From: Polynucleobacter sp. MWH-UH2A
GTDB taxonomy: Bacteria > Pseudomonadota > Gammaproteobacteria > Burkholderiales > Burkholderiaceae
Length of the DNA stretch: 64,000 nt
Assembly: GCF_018687195.1 (NCBI RefSeq)
Contig: NZ_CP061321.1
Location: forward strand, 124,001-188,000
Direction of reading: 5' to 3'
The notes under the pieces are model-generated. The model was not told the DNA's origin. It ran no database searches and was given only the letters and a program-made list of their open reading frames with translations. A program made the translations under genes and the position numbers. Positions 1 to 10,176 of this stretch are shown piece by piece. How positions within the stretch are numbered: the stretch's first letter is position 1; every line of letters starts with the position of its first letter.

Positions 1-300
1 TAAGCCAATCGTGATCATGAAAACTGGTTTGCGCCCGATGCGGTCACCTAAAGAGCCAAATAGAGCCGAGCCTAGTGGCCTGACCACCATGCCAACACCA
101 AAAGTTGCTAAGCTAGCCAGAAGGCCTGTATTTGGATCGCTTGATGGAAAAAATAATGGTCCAAAAATGACTGCTAAGCTGGCAAATGTAAGAAAGTCAT
201 ACCACTCCAAAAAGGTGCCAAAGCATGTTGCGATTGCCACCTTTCTATATGAAGATTTTTGCTTAACCTCGTTGCCTGCTGACTTTTCTAGCTTGGTCAA
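1..300 (-). CDS. MFS transporter, N-terminal part (runs off the window edge)
   Basis: Reading the minus strand from a TTG at 298-300 gives about 100 residues of a major facilitator. A short charged N-terminus is followed by a first membrane segment with the motif GTFLEWYDF, then GVGMVVRPLGS and the loop motif GSLGDRIGRKP. The EWYDF and GDRIGRK motifs are typical of the metabolite:H+ symporter group (ProP/ShiA-like), so a proton-coupled uptake carrier for a small organic solute is likely; the substrate cannot be told. The start is uncertain: another in-frame TTG lies at 325-327 inside the rmuC end. It directly follows rmuC and may be translationally coupled to it. The C-terminal part lies outside the window. 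Confidence 0.8.
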   Translation of the reverse strand, partial: MTKLEKSAGNEVKQKSSYRKVAIATCFGTFLEWYDFLTFASLAVIFGPLFFPSSDPNTGLLASLATFGVGMVVRPLGSALFGSLGDRIGRKPVFMITIGL

Positions 301-301
301 T

Positions 302-1576
302 TTATTCGGAGTCTGACGAGGATTCAATTAATGGGGTAGATAAGTTCTTTGCAGGTTTTACGCCGAGCTCACGCACTCTCTCTGCGGAGCGTATTAGATT
401 ACCCTTACCAGTTTTAAGTTTATTGAAGGCATCGTGATAACTGGTTTGCGCTTGATCGAGTCGTTGACCTAATTTTTCAAGGTCATCCACAAACCCTACA
501 AATTTGTCATAGAGATTGCCGCATTGTTTAGCAATCTCTAGAGCGTTACGATTTTGGTGATCTTGCCTCCAAAGGTGGGCGACAGTGCGAAGGGTTGCCA
601 TTAACGTACTTGGGCATACCAGCACAATATTCTTTGCTAGAGCCTCTTGGTAGAGATTTGGAGCTGTCTTTAGGGCAAGCAAGAAAGCAGGCTCAATGGG
701 AACAAACATTAATACAAAGTCTACAGAGCTAACCCCATATAGTGAGCTGTAGTTCTTGTCTGATAGCCCTTGAATATGTTGACGCAAAGATTGAATATGA
801 GCAACTAGTTCGCGCTCTGCAGTATTGGCATCTGTAGTTTCAGCATGTTTTGCATAGGCCGTAATAGAGACTTTGCTATCTACCACAAGACTTCTTCCCT
901 CTGGTAGCTTAATTACTACGTCGGGCTGAAGGCGTGATCCATCGCTTTGGGTATGACTATCCTGAACAACGTACTCTTCACCTTTACGTAGACCTGATGA
1001 TTCAAGAATGGACTCGAGGACAAGCTCGCCCCAATTGCCTTGAACTTTGGAGTCACCCTTTAGAGCCTGAGTTAAGGAGCGAGTTTCATCGGACATCTTT
1101 AAGTTGAGATTGGCTAGGCGTTCAATTTCACTTTTGAGAGCATGTCGCTCACGCGCTTCATTGCCATAGGTATTACTGACCTGCTCTTTGAATTCTGTGA
1201 GCTTGGTCTGTAAGGGCTTTAACAGTGCATCAAGACTGGCAGCATTCTGTTCGGTAAAACGCTTTGATTTGTCCTCGAGGATTTCATTAGCGAGGTTTTT
1301 GAATTGATTGCTAAGCGCTTCTTTAGCTTCATTTAAGGCCTCAATTCGATTTAGGCCTTGTTTGCGTTCAGACTCTAGTTCGGCCTCTAGGCGAATTGCA
1401 TTTTGCAATGCTTGGTCGCGCTCGGCTCTTAGAGTATCGGCCAACGATATCTCACCTTGCTCCTGAAGCTCAAAGCGTTTCAAATTCGATCGAAGGTTAA
1501 AAACATAAACCAAAAGGCCTGCGCACAATCCTAGTGGCAGGCCAAATAGTAAAAGGGAGGCTAAATCAAAGGTCAC
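302..1576 (-). CDS. rmuC: DNA recombination protein RmuC homolog
   Basis: The 424-residue product has one N-terminal membrane segment (about residues 5-27), a long charged coiled coil (about 30-170), and the conserved RmuC core containing GNWGELVLE and VVDSKVS. That core is related to restriction-endonuclease-like folds. The family is linked to limiting inversion at short inverted repeats and to DNA end processing; the exact biochemistry is not settled. The gene is last or near last in the hemA-prfA-prmC-grxD run, 20 bases after grxD, and its stop overlaps the likely start region of the MFS gene. Length is within the family range. Confidence 0.92.
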   Translation of the reverse strand: MTFDLASLLLFGLPLGLCAGLLVYVFNLRSNLKRFELQEQGEISLADTLRAERDQALQNAIRLEAELESERKQGLNRIEALNEAKEALSNQFKNLANEILEDKSKRFTEQNAASLDALLKPLQTKLTEFKEQVSNTYGNEARERHALKSEIERLANLNLKMSDETRSLTQALKGDSKVQGNWGELVLESILESSGLRKGEEYVVQDSHTQSDGSRLQPDVVIKLPEGRSLVVDSKVSITAYAKHAETTDANTAERELVAHIQSLRQHIQGLSDKNYSSLYGVSSVDFVLMFVPIEPAFLLALKTAPNLYQEALAKNIVLVCPSTLMATLRTVAHLWRQDHQNRNALEIAKQCGNLYDKFVGFVDDLEKLGQRLDQAQTSYHDAFNKLKTGKGNLIRSAERVRELGVKPAKNLSTPLIESSSDSE

Positions 1577-1596
1577 GTACTAAATGCAAAGGCTGA

Positions 1597-1905
1597 TTAG
1601 GCTTTTACGAGTTTTTGTAATTCGCCAGACTGATACATCTCGGTCATGATATCGGAGCCGCCAATGAATTCACCATTGATGTAGAGCTGAGGAATCGTTG
1701 GCCAATTTGTAAATTCTTTAATGCCCTGACGAATCGCTGGATCTTCTAAAACATTCACGGTATGTAGCTTTTCAACACCGCTAGCACGAAGAATATTGAC
1801 AGCATTTCCAGAGAAACCACATTGTGGAAATTGCGCAGTACCTTTCATGAACAGCACAACTGGGTGGCTGGTAATGATTTCTTTAATTTGATTTTGGGCA
1901 TCCAT
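1597..1905 (-). CDS. grxD: Monothiol glutaredoxin, Grx4/GrxD type
   Basis: The 102-residue protein carries the monothiol active-site motif CGFS at residues 29-32, preceded by the KGT-x-P-x-CGFS context of the Grx4 class. The [16 protein letters not shown] stretch supplies the cis-proline and glutathione-binding loops. Grx4 proteins bind a bridging [2Fe-2S] cluster with glutathione and deliver or sense iron-sulfur clusters in the cytoplasm. It lies 95 bases downstream of prmC and 20 bases upstream of rmuC on the same strand. Length is typical and the single active cysteine fits the family. Confidence 0.95.
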   Translation of the reverse strand: MDAQNQIKEIITSHPVVLFMKGTAQFPQCGFSGNAVNILRASGVEKLHTVNVLEDPAIRQGIKEFTNWPTIPQLYINGEFIGGSDIMTEMYQSGELQKLVKA

Positions 1906-2000
1906 AATTTTTCCTAAAATGCGTTAATACTGTAAAAAATGATTTATCAGTTTGGTGACCCTAATTTTAAGACTTAATCCAAAAAAAGACAGTCGCTGAT

Positions 2001-2852
2001 TTACTTCCTGGCTGAAACAACCCTCGGGTGATAAGCTAAATCTCGATGGACTTGAATATCGACTAATCCTGCTGTCTTCATTAGGCCAACTACCGCATCA
2101 GACTGATCAAATCCATGCTCTACGGCAATAAGACCCCCTGGCTTGAGATGCATGGGGCATCCTATGATGATTGCCTCAAGACAGCTCAGTCCAGTGGAGT
2201 GGTCTGTTAGGGCATCAATTGGTTCAAAACGCAAATCTCCTTGATTGAGGTGTGGATCTTGATTTGCGATGTATGGTGGGTTGCTCAATATGACATCAAA
2301 CATTACGTCTTCTTTGAGGGCTTCGTACCAACTGCCCTGAGCAAATTCAATGCGTGTTTCAAGCCCTAAGAATTTAGCATTTAATTTAGCGATTGAAAGC
2401 GCTTCAGTGGATTGGTCTGTGGCAATGACTTGAGTATGAGATGCCTCGTTAGCAATAGATAGTGCAATAGCGCCCGATCCTGTGCCTAAATCTAAAATGT
2501 TTGGATGCTTTACTTTGCCCTCAAGTCGTTTGATTTCTTGAAGGGCTATATCAACGAGTAGTTCCGTTTCTGGGCGTGGAATCAAAACACCGGGCGCTAC
2601 TTGAAGCTCAATATTGTGAAATCCTCGCTTGCCAATAAGGTAGGCAACTGGCTCACCATTTAGCCTCCTAGATTCAAGTGATTGCCATTCCTCTAAAGCT
2701 AGTCCATCAAGCTCCATTTCATCACGAGAAACAAGCGTTGAGCGAGGTAGCTGGTAGTGCTTATTCAGCACGTATGCCATCAAAATATAGGCTTCATTGC
2801 GAGGGAGTGAAGTGCTGCCCAATAAGGATCGCAGACTCAAGTCCTTATTCAT
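2001..2852 (-). CDS. prmC: Release factor glutamine methyltransferase PrmC (HemK)
   Basis: The enzyme N5-methylates the glutamine of the GGQ motif in release factors RF1 and RF2 using S-adenosylmethionine. In 283 residues it shows an N-terminal helical substrate-recognition domain, the SAM-binding loop DLGTGSGAIA (121-130) and the catalytic NPPY motif (191-194) that holds the glutamine amide. It follows prfA, the gene of its substrate RF1, by 18 bases, so co-expression of enzyme and substrate is expected. The prfA-prmC pairing is also known in Escherichia coli. Confidence 0.96.
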   Translation of the reverse strand: MNKDLSLRSLLGSTSLPRNEAYILMAYVLNKHYQLPRSTLVSRDEMELDGLALEEWQSLESRRLNGEPVAYLIGKRGFHNIELQVAPGVLIPRPETELLVDIALQEIKRLEGKVKHPNILDLGTGSGAIALSIANEASHTQVIATDQSTEALSIAKLNAKFLGLETRIEFAQGSWYEALKEDVMFDVILSNPPYIANQDPHLNQGDLRFEPIDALTDHSTGLSCLEAIIIGCPMHLKPGGLIAVEHGFDQSDAVVGLMKTAGLVDIQVHRDLAYHPRVVSARK

Positions 2853-2870
2853 AATGGACGCAATGAAAAT

Positions 2871-3950
2871 TTAATTATCGCCAAGCGCCGCAAGCAACTC
2901 AGCCTGATGCTCAGATGCAAGTGCATTACATAAATCATCAATGTCACCATCCATCATGGCATCGATCTTATAGAGTGTGAGATTGATTCGGTGATCAGTG
3001 ATGCGGCCTTGTGGAAAATTGTAAGTGCGGATGCGATCGCTACGATCTCCAGAGCCAATCAGTGATTTTCGGGTTTGCGCTTCCAGTTGATGTTTCTCAC
3101 GTTCGCGAGCATCCATGATTCTTGAAACGAGTACTTTCATTGCTTGTTCACGATTGCGATGTTGACTGCGATCATCTTGGCATTCCACCACGGTGCCTGT
3201 TGGTAAGTGGGTAATACGAACCGCTGAATCTGTTTTATTAATATGCTGCCCACCAGCACCAGAGGCTCGGAAGGTATCGATACGTAATTCAGCGGGATTG
3301 ATTTTGACTGCTTCTAGTTCATCCGCTTCCGGCATGACGGCAACTGTGCAGGCCGATGTATGAATGCGTCCTTGAGTTTCTGTCTGGGGAACACGTTGTA
3401 CGCGATGACCGCCTGATTCAAATTTGAGACGCGAATAAACTGATTGACCAACTAAACGGAGAACAACTTCTTTATAGCCACCCAGATCTGACTCTGTAGC
3501 ACTGACCATTTCTACTTTCCAGCCTTGTCGTTCTGCAAAGCGGGTATACATGCGTAACAAATCTGCTGCAAAAAGGGCGCTTTCATCTCCACCAGTGCCC
3601 GCCCGAATTTCCAAGAAAACATTGCGTTCGTCATTTTCATCTTTGGGCAATAGCAGTTTCTGCAGGCTAAGCTCCAGCTCCTCCATTGTGGTTTGAGCTT
3701 GCTTTTGTTCCTCATCGGCAAAGTCTTTCATTTCCGGGTCTTTGCGCATTTCCTCAGCTGCTTGAGCATCGGCCTCAGCTTGTTTGTAAAGGCCAAACTG
3801 CTCAACCACAGTTGCTATATCTGAATGTTCACGCGTGAGTTTGCGATAGGCATCCATATCCTTGGTTGCCTCTTCGGAGGTTAAAAGAGAGTTGAGTTCG
3901 GCTAAGCGCGTGTCTAGATGTTCCAGCTTAGCCCGCATGCTGGGCTTCAT
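2871..3950 (-). CDS. prfA: Peptide chain release factor 1
   Basis: RF1 recognises UAA and UAG stop codons and triggers peptidyl-tRNA hydrolysis. The 359-residue product carries the GGQ catalytic motif (233-235), the RF1 stop-codon recognition region with tripeptide P-Q-T (188-190) followed by [15 protein letters not shown], and the [18 protein letters not shown] block. Length matches RF1. Its ATG follows directly on the hemA stop (TAGATG), which suggests translational coupling in a hemA-prfA-prmC operon. Confidence 0.97.
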   Translation of the reverse strand: MKPSMRAKLEHLDTRLAELNSLLTSEEATKDMDAYRKLTREHSDIATVVEQFGLYKQAEADAQAAEEMRKDPEMKDFADEEQKQAQTTMEELELSLQKLLLPKDENDERNVFLEIRAGTGGDESALFAADLLRMYTRFAERQGWKVEMVSATESDLGGYKEVVLRLVGQSVYSRLKFESGGHRVQRVPQTETQGRIHTSACTVAVMPEADELEAVKINPAELRIDTFRASGAGGQHINKTDSAVRITHLPTGTVVECQDDRSQHRNREQAMKVLVSRIMDAREREKHQLEAQTRKSLIGSGDRSDRIRTYNFPQGRITDHRINLTLYKIDAMMDGDIDDLCNALASEHQAELLAALGDN

Positions 3951-5267
3951 CTAATGGTCTTCAGGTTTGGTATGAGAGGCGAATAGTTTGGGTAATAACT
4001 TAATCAAGGCGTCGCGCTCAGCGCCATTGGAGTGTTGTAATGCATGCAGTGAGCCATGCAAGAATTTATTAGTAAGTCCTTGTGCCATAGCGTTTAACAC
4101 TTCTTGTGGATCATCGCCACGCATTAAGCGCTTCATAGCGCGCTCAAGTTCAAGCTGTCTTAAGCGTTCGCCTTGTTGTTGAATATCTTGAATGAGAGGA
4201 ACCGCATTGCGTCCCTGCATCCAATGCATAAAATTGCCGACGCGATCTTCGATGATTGCTTCAGCTTGACTGACAGCAGCTTGCCGTAAATTAGCGCCCG
4301 TTTGAATCATGACGCCAAGGTCATCAACGGTATAGAGATATACATCATCGAGCCTGGAGATTTCAGGCTCAAAATCACGAGGCACTGCCAAATCGATCAT
4401 CACCATCGGTTTATGGCGGCGTTGTTTTAGGGCGCTTTCCACCATACCCAAGCCGATAATAGGTAATGAAGATGCGGTACTGGAAACAATAATGTCGAAC
4501 TCATGCAGGCGACCAGGTAGCTCGGATAGCTTGAACGACTCTGCCTCTACATCTTGCGCGGCAATGGAGTCGGCAAGTTCCTGACCACGCTCAATTGTGC
4601 GATTAGCTATTGCGACATTTTTAGGTTTACGTGCCACAAAGTGTGTTGCGCATAAAGAGATCATTTCACCTGCGCCAATAAACAGAATTTTTTGATCGGA
4701 AATCTTTTCAAAAATTCTCTCGGATAAGCGAACAGCAGCAGCTGCCATAGAAATCGAGTGGGCACCAATTTCTGTGGAGCCACGTACCTCTTTAGCAACT
4801 GCGAATGTTTTCTGAAACAGCTGATTTAAGTAAGTTCCTAATACGCCCGCATCATTTGCGGTGCGCACAGCATCTTTCATTTGACCAAGAATTTGGGTCT
4901 CACCAATCACCATCGAATCTAATCCGCAGGCCACTCTAAATGCGTGACGAACAGCGTCAGATTGCGGTAAGGAATAAATGTGGGGCTGAAGGCTGCTTGG
5001 GGCGAGTTGCTGAGTTTTTGCAAGCCAATCAAAAGTGGCCTCATGTAGAACATCGGCGGCGCTTGCATCATTGGCTGCGCAATAGACTTCTGTACGGTTG
5101 CAGGTAGACAAAATGGTTGCTTCAGGCAAGCCAGATTGATTCGCCCCCAGCAAATGCTGGCGAAGATCATGCAACGCATCTTGAAGAAATTCAGGATCAA
5201 AGGCGACCTTTTCCCGAATGGCGACCGGCGCTGTGTGATGATTGATGCCGAGTGTCAACAACTTCAT
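3951..5267 (-). CDS. hemA: Glutamyl-tRNA reductase
   Basis: This enzyme reduces glutamyl-tRNA(Glu) with NADPH to glutamate-1-semialdehyde, the first committed step of the C5 route to haem. I choose the ATG at 5265-5267 (438 residues) because the family begins [21 protein letters not shown] longer open frame reaches 5396, but those extra 43 residues show no family character and run across the divergent gene. The catalytic cysteine is Cys56 in STCNRTE. The NADPH domain has IGAGEM near the middle, and the C-terminus is the helical dimerisation domain. Confidence 0.96.
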   Translation of the reverse strand: MKLLTLGINHHTAPVAIREKVAFDPEFLQDALHDLRQHLLGANQSGLPEATILSTCNRTEVYCAANDASAADVLHEATFDWLAKTQQLAPSSLQPHIYSLPQSDAVRHAFRVACGLDSMVIGETQILGQMKDAVRTANDAGVLGTYLNQLFQKTFAVAKEVRGSTEIGAHSISMAAAAVRLSERIFEKISDQKILFIGAGEMISLCATHFVARKPKNVAIANRTIERGQELADSIAAQDVEAESFKLSELPGRLHEFDIIVSSTASSLPIIGLGMVESALKQRRHKPMVMIDLAVPRDFEPEISRLDDVYLYTVDDLGVMIQTGANLRQAAVSQAEAIIEDRVGNFMHWMQGRNAVPLIQDIQQQGERLRQLELERAMKRLMRGDDPQEVLNAMAQGLTNKFLHGSLHALQHSNGAERDALIKLLPKLFASHTKPEDH

Positions 5268-5320
5268 AATGGTGATTATAGATTTGATGGCCTCAATCAG
5301 GGGTGCAAAAGGGGGTAAAA

Positions 5321-5587
5321 ATGGGTTTTTTGGCTTTTCTGCTGATCGGGGGTGCCGTAGGTGCCGCAGCCTGGATTTTGTATCCAGGAAGCTCAAAAAA
5401 TCGCTCTAAGACTGCAAATTTGCGCAATCTAATGGTTGCCAGTCTTCTTGGCTTTGTGGCGGCTCTAGCAAGCTCTTATTTGGGGCAATACAGCCATTTT
5501 TTTCAGTCTGGCCAAATGCTGGAGTGGGCTAGTGCCATTTTGGCATCATGTGCGATTGGCTGCTTGTACACATCCCTAGCCAAATAA
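5321..5587 (+). CDS. Small membrane protein, GlsB/YeaQ/YmgE-like
   Basis: An 88-residue hydrophobic protein with three predicted membrane segments (about 2-20, 35-55 and 66-84). The first is a glycine- and alanine-rich stretch, [13 protein letters not shown], resembling the GlsB/YeaQ/YmgE family. The start at ATG 5321 is favoured over an upstream in-frame start at 5303 because GGGGGT stands 5 bases ahead of it. It is divergent from hemA with about 50 bases between starts, and its end overlaps the ung stop by 12 bases. The family's role is unknown, loosely linked to stress. The family assignment is tentative. Confidence 0.65.
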   Translation: MGFLAFLLIGGAVGAAAWILYPGSSKNRSKTANLRNLMVASLLGFVAALASSYLGQYSHFFQSGQMLEWASAILASCAIGCLYTSLAK

Positions 5588-6367
5588 ATTGGCTTGAGCA
5601 TTGCTTTCTTTGTTGGCGGAAGTTTTTACCCATTGAATGGGACCTAAGTGATGAGCTATTAACCACTCGTTGGTTTTTGAGAAGTGTCTACAACTTTCCT
5701 GATCACCGGGCGCTAAGAAAGGTGTGCTGGTTTTATAAACACCTAAACCAGAAGGGTGTGACGATTGCAAAATGAATTGATCATTATTTTGCGAAATCAA
5801 AGCTAGCTTAGATTGGGCATGTCCACCCCATAGCATCCAAACCAAATGCGACTTTTGAGTTGAGAGTGCGGTTATCAATCGATCAACTAGACTCTTCCAG
5901 CCCAAGTTGGTATGACTTCCAGCCTCACCTAACTTGGCGCTGAGAGCAGTATTGAGTAACAAAACACCTTGCTTTGCCCAGTGATTTAGGTCGCCATTGG
6001 ATAGCGCGCCAAACCCTTCAATGCTGAGAGCTTTGCTGATATTGCGTAATGAGCTAGGGAACTCTCGTGAGTTTGTTGGGATGTTATTTGGGATTGAAAA
6101 TGCTAAGCCTTGTGCAAGACCGGGTGAGTGATATGGGTCTTGACCAAGTATCACCACCTTCACTGCATCAACCGGAGTTAATTTAAGTGCTTTGAAGAAG
6201 TTTTGTGGTTCAGGCCGAATGAATTCTGAGTTGGTATTGAGTTCATTTTGAATATTGCCCTCAAGCACCTTCCAGTCAGGGGTGTCGAAATAGTCACCCA
6301 ATAAGTGGCGCCAGTCTTGAGGAATGAGCTCCCTAGAGAAAGCAAACATCTTCTGATTATTTGGCAA
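5576..6367 (-). CDS. ung: Uracil-DNA glycosylase
   Basis: The enzyme removes uracil from DNA to begin base-excision repair. The 263-residue product has the family-1 motif GQDPYH (75-80) with catalytic Asp77, the FSIPNN region and the C-terminal HPSGLG minor-groove loop. Length is slightly above the usual 225-230 residues because of extra N-terminal sequence and a short C-terminal tail. Its start overlaps the end of the M61 peptidase gene by 11 bases, so the two are probably co-translated. The end is convergent with the small membrane gene. Confidence 0.96.
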   Translation of the reverse strand: MPNNQKMFAFSRELIPQDWRHLLGDYFDTPDWKVLEGNIQNELNTNSEFIRPEPQNFFKALKLTPVDAVKVVILGQDPYHSPGLAQGLAFSIPNNIPTNSREFPSSLRNISKALSIEGFGALSNGDLNHWAKQGVLLLNTALSAKLGEAGSHTNLGWKSLVDRLITALSTQKSHLVWMLWGGHAQSKLALISQNNDQFILQSSHPSGLGVYKTSTPFLAPGDQESCRHFSKTNEWLIAHHLGPIQWVKTSANKESNAQANLFG

Positions 6368-8135
6368 CAGGGATTAAGTCGTATTGCATTGGTAGCTGCG
6401 ATGGCTGCAATACTAAGATGCGTTCATGCTCAAGATCATCTCGATAAAAACAAACGGAGATATGTTGATGTTCTGTCAGGCCATTAAGTACTTTATCCCA
6501 GCGGCTAGCGGTGATGCGCTGACCATTGATGCTTGCTAATAAATCACCAGGCGCCAAGCCTGCCGTTTGAGCAGCGCCACCATCTAGAACATGGGTAACT
6601 TTGAGCCAACCGTTGGCATCGGTATGACGCAATCCCAGTTGTAGTTTGATCTTCTCTAATTTTGTCTGAACTTTTGAGGTCACAGACACGACTTTTGATG
6701 AAAGCCACTTCTGCAGAGGAATGTCTTCGATGCCATAAACATAGCGAGACTTAAAGTCGCCCCAGATTTTTTGGAATCCATCACCGAGCAACTCTTGAAT
6801 TAAATCATCTAAACCGTTTTCAGCAATCCCATCCAAGGTTACCCCATGTTTTTGCCAAATCAAACGCATTAAATCATCTAGGGATTTTTTATTTTTAGAG
6901 AACGCGCGGATTTGTAAATCCAGTCCAAGAGCTAGTAATGCCCCTTTGCCGTAATAGCTCACAACAGTGTTCGGAGTGTTTTCATCGGCTTGATAGTATT
7001 TTGTCCAGGCGTCAAACGAGCTGTCCGCCAGGCTTTGTTTGAGTCTTCCAGGCCCGCGTAAAACCCCATTCCAATTATCAGCAACTAATTTGAGGTATTG
7101 ATCTAGAGTAATTCGCTTGCTTCTGAAGAGTTGGAGGTCATCGTAGTAGCTGGTGAAGCCCTCAAAAAGCCAAAGTAATTGAGTGTGGTTTCTATTTTGT
7201 AAATCGTAGGGCTGGAAAGCTTTTGGTTGAATCCGTTTTACTAACCATGCATGGAAATATTCATGGCTACACAGACCCAGAAATTCTCGATAAGTCGATT
7301 CATCAAGTGGAATCTGTTTTTGTGGAATCTGCTCTCTGCGGCAGAGCAAGGCTGTGCTGTTTTGATGCTCAAGTCCACCATAACCATTCAGCACAGCATT
7401 CACCAAAAAGAGATAGTTGGTAAATGGCGCCTTTTTTGTTTTGGGTTCAAATAAATTAATCGTAGATGTGCAAATAGCTTGTAAATCATTAGCAAGACGA
7501 GCAGCATCAATGGGGTGCAAGCAGCCTTGTATAGCCATACTATGTGGGACGTTATTGGAGTGCCAGTTGACCACCTGAAACTCGCCGAGAGCTACTGGAT
7601 GATCGATGAGATCATCATAATTCTTGGCCAAGTAAAAGCCAAAGCCGCGATCATCGGTCTTGGCCTTTCGCAAGCCCGTTTGTACTACCCAGTTTTCGGT
7701 AGATACATTCTCAGAATGAACTATGGCAAGTGAACAGGGAATATTCTCTTGCCCGCTAACTGCTAGACATAGGCTGGTAGGGTTGAAGAATCCCCGTTCA
7801 GTGTCCAAATAGGCTGCCCGCACTGAGTTATCAAATGCGTATACCGTTGTGACGATATCAACAGGTTCATTGATGCCCGTCGGCAATCTCCATTGATTGT
7901 TATCAATGCACTCGAGAGTAAGTTTCTTTTTGCTTGAGGCGCCAGAGACTTCAATACTTTCAACATGCTTAGAAAAATCCCGAATTAAATAACTACCAGG
8001 AATCCATGCCGCCATTTGGACAACTTGTCCGATCGGGTCGGGGTTGGCAATATGGAGCTTTACTTTGAAGCGATGGCCGTGCAAGTCTGCAGGCCATACG
8101 GTGTATTGAATTGCTGGCAGATCAGTGTTATGCAT
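6357..8135 (-). CDS. M61-family metallopeptidase with PDZ domain
   Basis: The 592-residue protein has an N-terminal beta-rich M61 domain, a catalytic zinc motif HEYFH (291-295, HExxH type) followed by a gluzincin-like core, and a C-terminal PDZ domain (about 490-575, with GLAPGDLLASINGQ). The family includes glycyl aminopeptidases. No signal peptide is evident, so a cytoplasmic aminopeptidase is likely. It lies 18 bases after dsbC and overlaps ung. The substrate is unknown. Confidence 0.9.
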   Translation of the reverse strand: MHNTDLPAIQYTVWPADLHGHRFKVKLHIANPDPIGQVVQMAAWIPGSYLIRDFSKHVESIEVSGASSKKKLTLECIDNNQWRLPTGINEPVDIVTTVYAFDNSVRAAYLDTERGFFNPTSLCLAVSGQENIPCSLAIVHSENVSTENWVVQTGLRKAKTDDRGFGFYLAKNYDDLIDHPVALGEFQVVNWHSNNVPHSMAIQGCLHPIDAARLANDLQAICTSTINLFEPKTKKAPFTNYLFLVNAVLNGYGGLEHQNSTALLCRREQIPQKQIPLDESTYREFLGLCSHEYFHAWLVKRIQPKAFQPYDLQNRNHTQLLWLFEGFTSYYDDLQLFRSKRITLDQYLKLVADNWNGVLRGPGRLKQSLADSSFDAWTKYYQADENTPNTVVSYYGKGALLALGLDLQIRAFSKNKKSLDDLMRLIWQKHGVTLDGIAENGLDDLIQELLGDGFQKIWGDFKSRYVYGIEDIPLQKWLSSKVVSVTSKVQTKLEKIKLQLGLRHTDANGWLKVTHVLDGGAAQTAGLAPGDLLASINGQRITASRWDKVLNGLTEHQHISVCFYRDDLEHERILVLQPSQLPMQYDLIPVAK

Positions 8136-8153
8136 TGATTTCTTTTTAATCTT

Positions 8154-8912
8154 CTATTTCAGTGAATTAAATTTCTTCTCAATATCGCTGACTTGAACCG
8201 CGCCAGGAAAGCGACTGCCATCGGTAAAGAAAAGTGTCGGGGTGCCAGTGATACCGTACGCTTTTGCAAAGGCTAAATTTTTATCTAGTGGATTGCTACA
8301 GTCAGTTTTCCCTGTTGGCGCAACTCCATTTACCATCCAATCAATGTAACTCTTGTTGGGATCAGCGCTACACCATATTTGCTTTGATTTTTGGACAGAG
8401 TCCGCAGACAAAATGGGAATGAGATAGGTATAGATGGTGACATTATCTAGTTGCTGCAAAGACTTTTCCAGTCTCTTACAGTAGCCGCAGTTAGGATCTG
8501 AAAAAATAGCCAATTGGCGCTGACCATTCCCGCGAACTGTTTTAAATGCATTGGCTTGATTTAAATCACTCCATTTGATGCGATTAAGGTCGGCTTGCCT
8601 TTGCTCTGTAATATTTTTGCCGGAGGCGAGTTCAATGATTTCACCCTGAATTAAATATTTACCATAAGTATCAGTGTAGAAAATTTCATTACCAACTAAA
8701 ACTTCATACAGGCCAGATACAGGGGCGGCTGTAACGCTGCGTACTTTTGCATTACTACCTAGCTTTTTCTGAATCTCAGTCTTAATTTGCTGCTCTGTTT
8801 GCGCAAATGCAGATTCTGAAGGGGCAAGACTTAGGCATAGCAATCCTGCTGTCAGTGCAATGGTGGACAACAAAGTAGACAATAAGTAGGATGGTAATTT
8901 AGTCAAAATCAA
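8154..8912 (-). CDS. dsbC: Periplasmic thiol:disulfide isomerase DsbC
   Basis: The 252-residue protein has a signal peptide (hydrophobic core about residues 8-30, likely cleavage after AFA at about 37), a DsbC N-terminal dimerisation domain, and a thioredoxin fold with the active site CGYC (142-145) and the cis-proline loop GTPTLFF. DsbC shuffles wrong disulfides in the periplasm and is kept reduced by DsbD, which is not in this window. Its ATG lies inside the end of the upstream monooxygenase gene (14-base overlap), suggesting translational coupling. Confidence 0.92.
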   Translation of the reverse strand: MILTKLPSYLLSTLLSTIALTAGLLCLSLAPSESAFAQTEQQIKTEIQKKLGSNAKVRSVTAAPVSGLYEVLVGNEIFYTDTYGKYLIQGEIIELASGKNITEQRQADLNRIKWSDLNQANAFKTVRGNGQRQLAIFSDPNCGYCKRLEKSLQQLDNVTIYTYLIPILSADSVQKSKQIWCSADPNKSYIDWMVNGVAPTGKTDCSNPLDKNLAFAKAYGITGTPTLFFTDGSRFPGAVQVSDIEKKFNSLK

Positions 8913-10173
8913 TTTCTCCTAGAGCGCGCTCGATTAGTCGCTGTTTGACGAAGTGGCTCTTGTTAACTAAACCAAGACCCCAATTACGCAATTTTTTTTC
9001 TGTAGTACTGGCGCCAGAAAATAGTTTCTTCAATTTGTCCGTAACCCATAAAAGAGCGCTGGTATCACCCTGTCGTTGACGTTCATAACGACGCAACAAG
9101 GTCAAATCATTTAATTGACGGAAGGGCTCACGTTTACTAATAATATTTAGCAAGACGGAAACATCTCTTAAGCCAAGGTTGAGGCCTTGGCCCGCTAGAG
9201 GGTGCATCACATGTGCGGCATCTCCGATGAGCGCCACTTTAGGATTGTCTTCTGGGCCAATAAAGCGTGAGGCGCGGATCTTGCGTAATGGAAATGCAGC
9301 GGGAACAGAGTTTAGAGTTAGCTCACCCAATTGTTTTTCAATGACGCCATTTGCGACAGATGAGAAACGTTCTTGCCATTGGGATTGGTCAAGCTTTAAG
9401 AGTTCTGCAGCATGTTCTGGAGAGGTTGACCACACCATCGACACCTGTTTTTCTGGCAAAGGCAACATCGCCACAATATCGCCACCAGGCAGAAACCATT
9501 GGAAGGCTGTTTCAAGATGAGGGTAAGTGCAAACCCAATTTGCAACTACAGCACTTTGTGAATAACTTTCTTCGCTAGCGTCAACGCCAATCGCTGAACG
9601 AATGGGGGAGTTTGCACCATCCGCTGCAATGACAAGTTGCGCATGAATGAATTCTCCATTCTTTAGATGCAAGGTGCTGCCTTGCGAATCCACCTCAATT
9701 GTTTCTACGGAATCGGCAATGCGCTCCAGCTTATTCTGAAAACGCGATGCTTGATCAAGCGTATGTTCAATTAAATTCGATTCGCCAATCCAGGCGAGTT
9801 GTGAGGTACCAGCTTCAAAAGCAGAGAGATGGAGTTGATCGTTTCTTTCGCCACGATCGCCATAAATGCGCATGTCTCGCACAACCTGCATGCGACTGTG
9901 GTCTAGGGCGTCCCATATTTGGAGGCGAGCCAGCAATTTTTGGGTGCTTGGTGAAAAAGCATAGATTCTCTGACCCCAATGGCTACCTTGAGGAGCAGGG
10001 GTTGGACTACCTAAATCAGGGGCAATTTCTACGGTAGTCAGTCCAAGCTGAGCTAAGCCCAGGGCACAAGCCTTGCCAGCTATACCCCCGCCCACTACAG
10101 CAACCTCAACGGAGCGTATTTGCGAGGAATTTACCTGTTTTTTAGGCGAATGATGTTGGTGCGCTTCTGACAT
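8899..10173 (-). CDS. UbiH/VisC-type FAD-dependent monooxygenase
   Basis: The 424-residue flavoprotein has the N-terminal Rossmann motif GGGIAGKACALGLAQLG, a DG motif in VIAADGANSPIR, and the second FAD motif GDAAHVMHPLAGQGLNLG. These define the UbiH/UbiF/UbiI/UbiL family of aerobic ring hydroxylases in ubiquinone synthesis. Which ring position it hydroxylates cannot be told from sequence alone. A coq7-type hydroxylase is also present in the window (25342-25971). The gene runs into dsbC with a 14-base overlap and is divergent from ychF, with only about 40 bases between starts. Confidence 0.88.
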   Translation of the reverse strand: MSEAHQHHSPKKQVNSSQIRSVEVAVVGGGIAGKACALGLAQLGLTTVEIAPDLGSPTPAPQGSHWGQRIYAFSPSTQKLLARLQIWDALDHSRMQVVRDMRIYGDRGERNDQLHLSAFEAGTSQLAWIGESNLIEHTLDQASRFQNKLERIADSVETIEVDSQGSTLHLKNGEFIHAQLVIAADGANSPIRSAIGVDASEESYSQSAVVANWVCTYPHLETAFQWFLPGGDIVAMLPLPEKQVSMVWSTSPEHAAELLKLDQSQWQERFSSVANGVIEKQLGELTLNSVPAAFPLRKIRASRFIGPEDNPKVALIGDAAHVMHPLAGQGLNLGLRDVSVLLNIISKREPFRQLNDLTLLRRYERQRQGDTSALLWVTDKLKKLFSGASTTEKKLRNWGLGLVNKSHFVKQRLIERALGEIDFD

Positions 10174-10176
10174 ACC

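Noticed and set aside
11-316. Plus-strand open frame of 101 codons at the window start
   Set aside because: It is antisense to a clear MFS transporter with EWYDF and GDRIGRK motifs on the minus strand.
5267-5396. N-terminal extension of HemA (43 residues)
   Set aside because: The family start [14 protein letters not shown] is at 5267, and the extension overlaps the divergent membrane gene.
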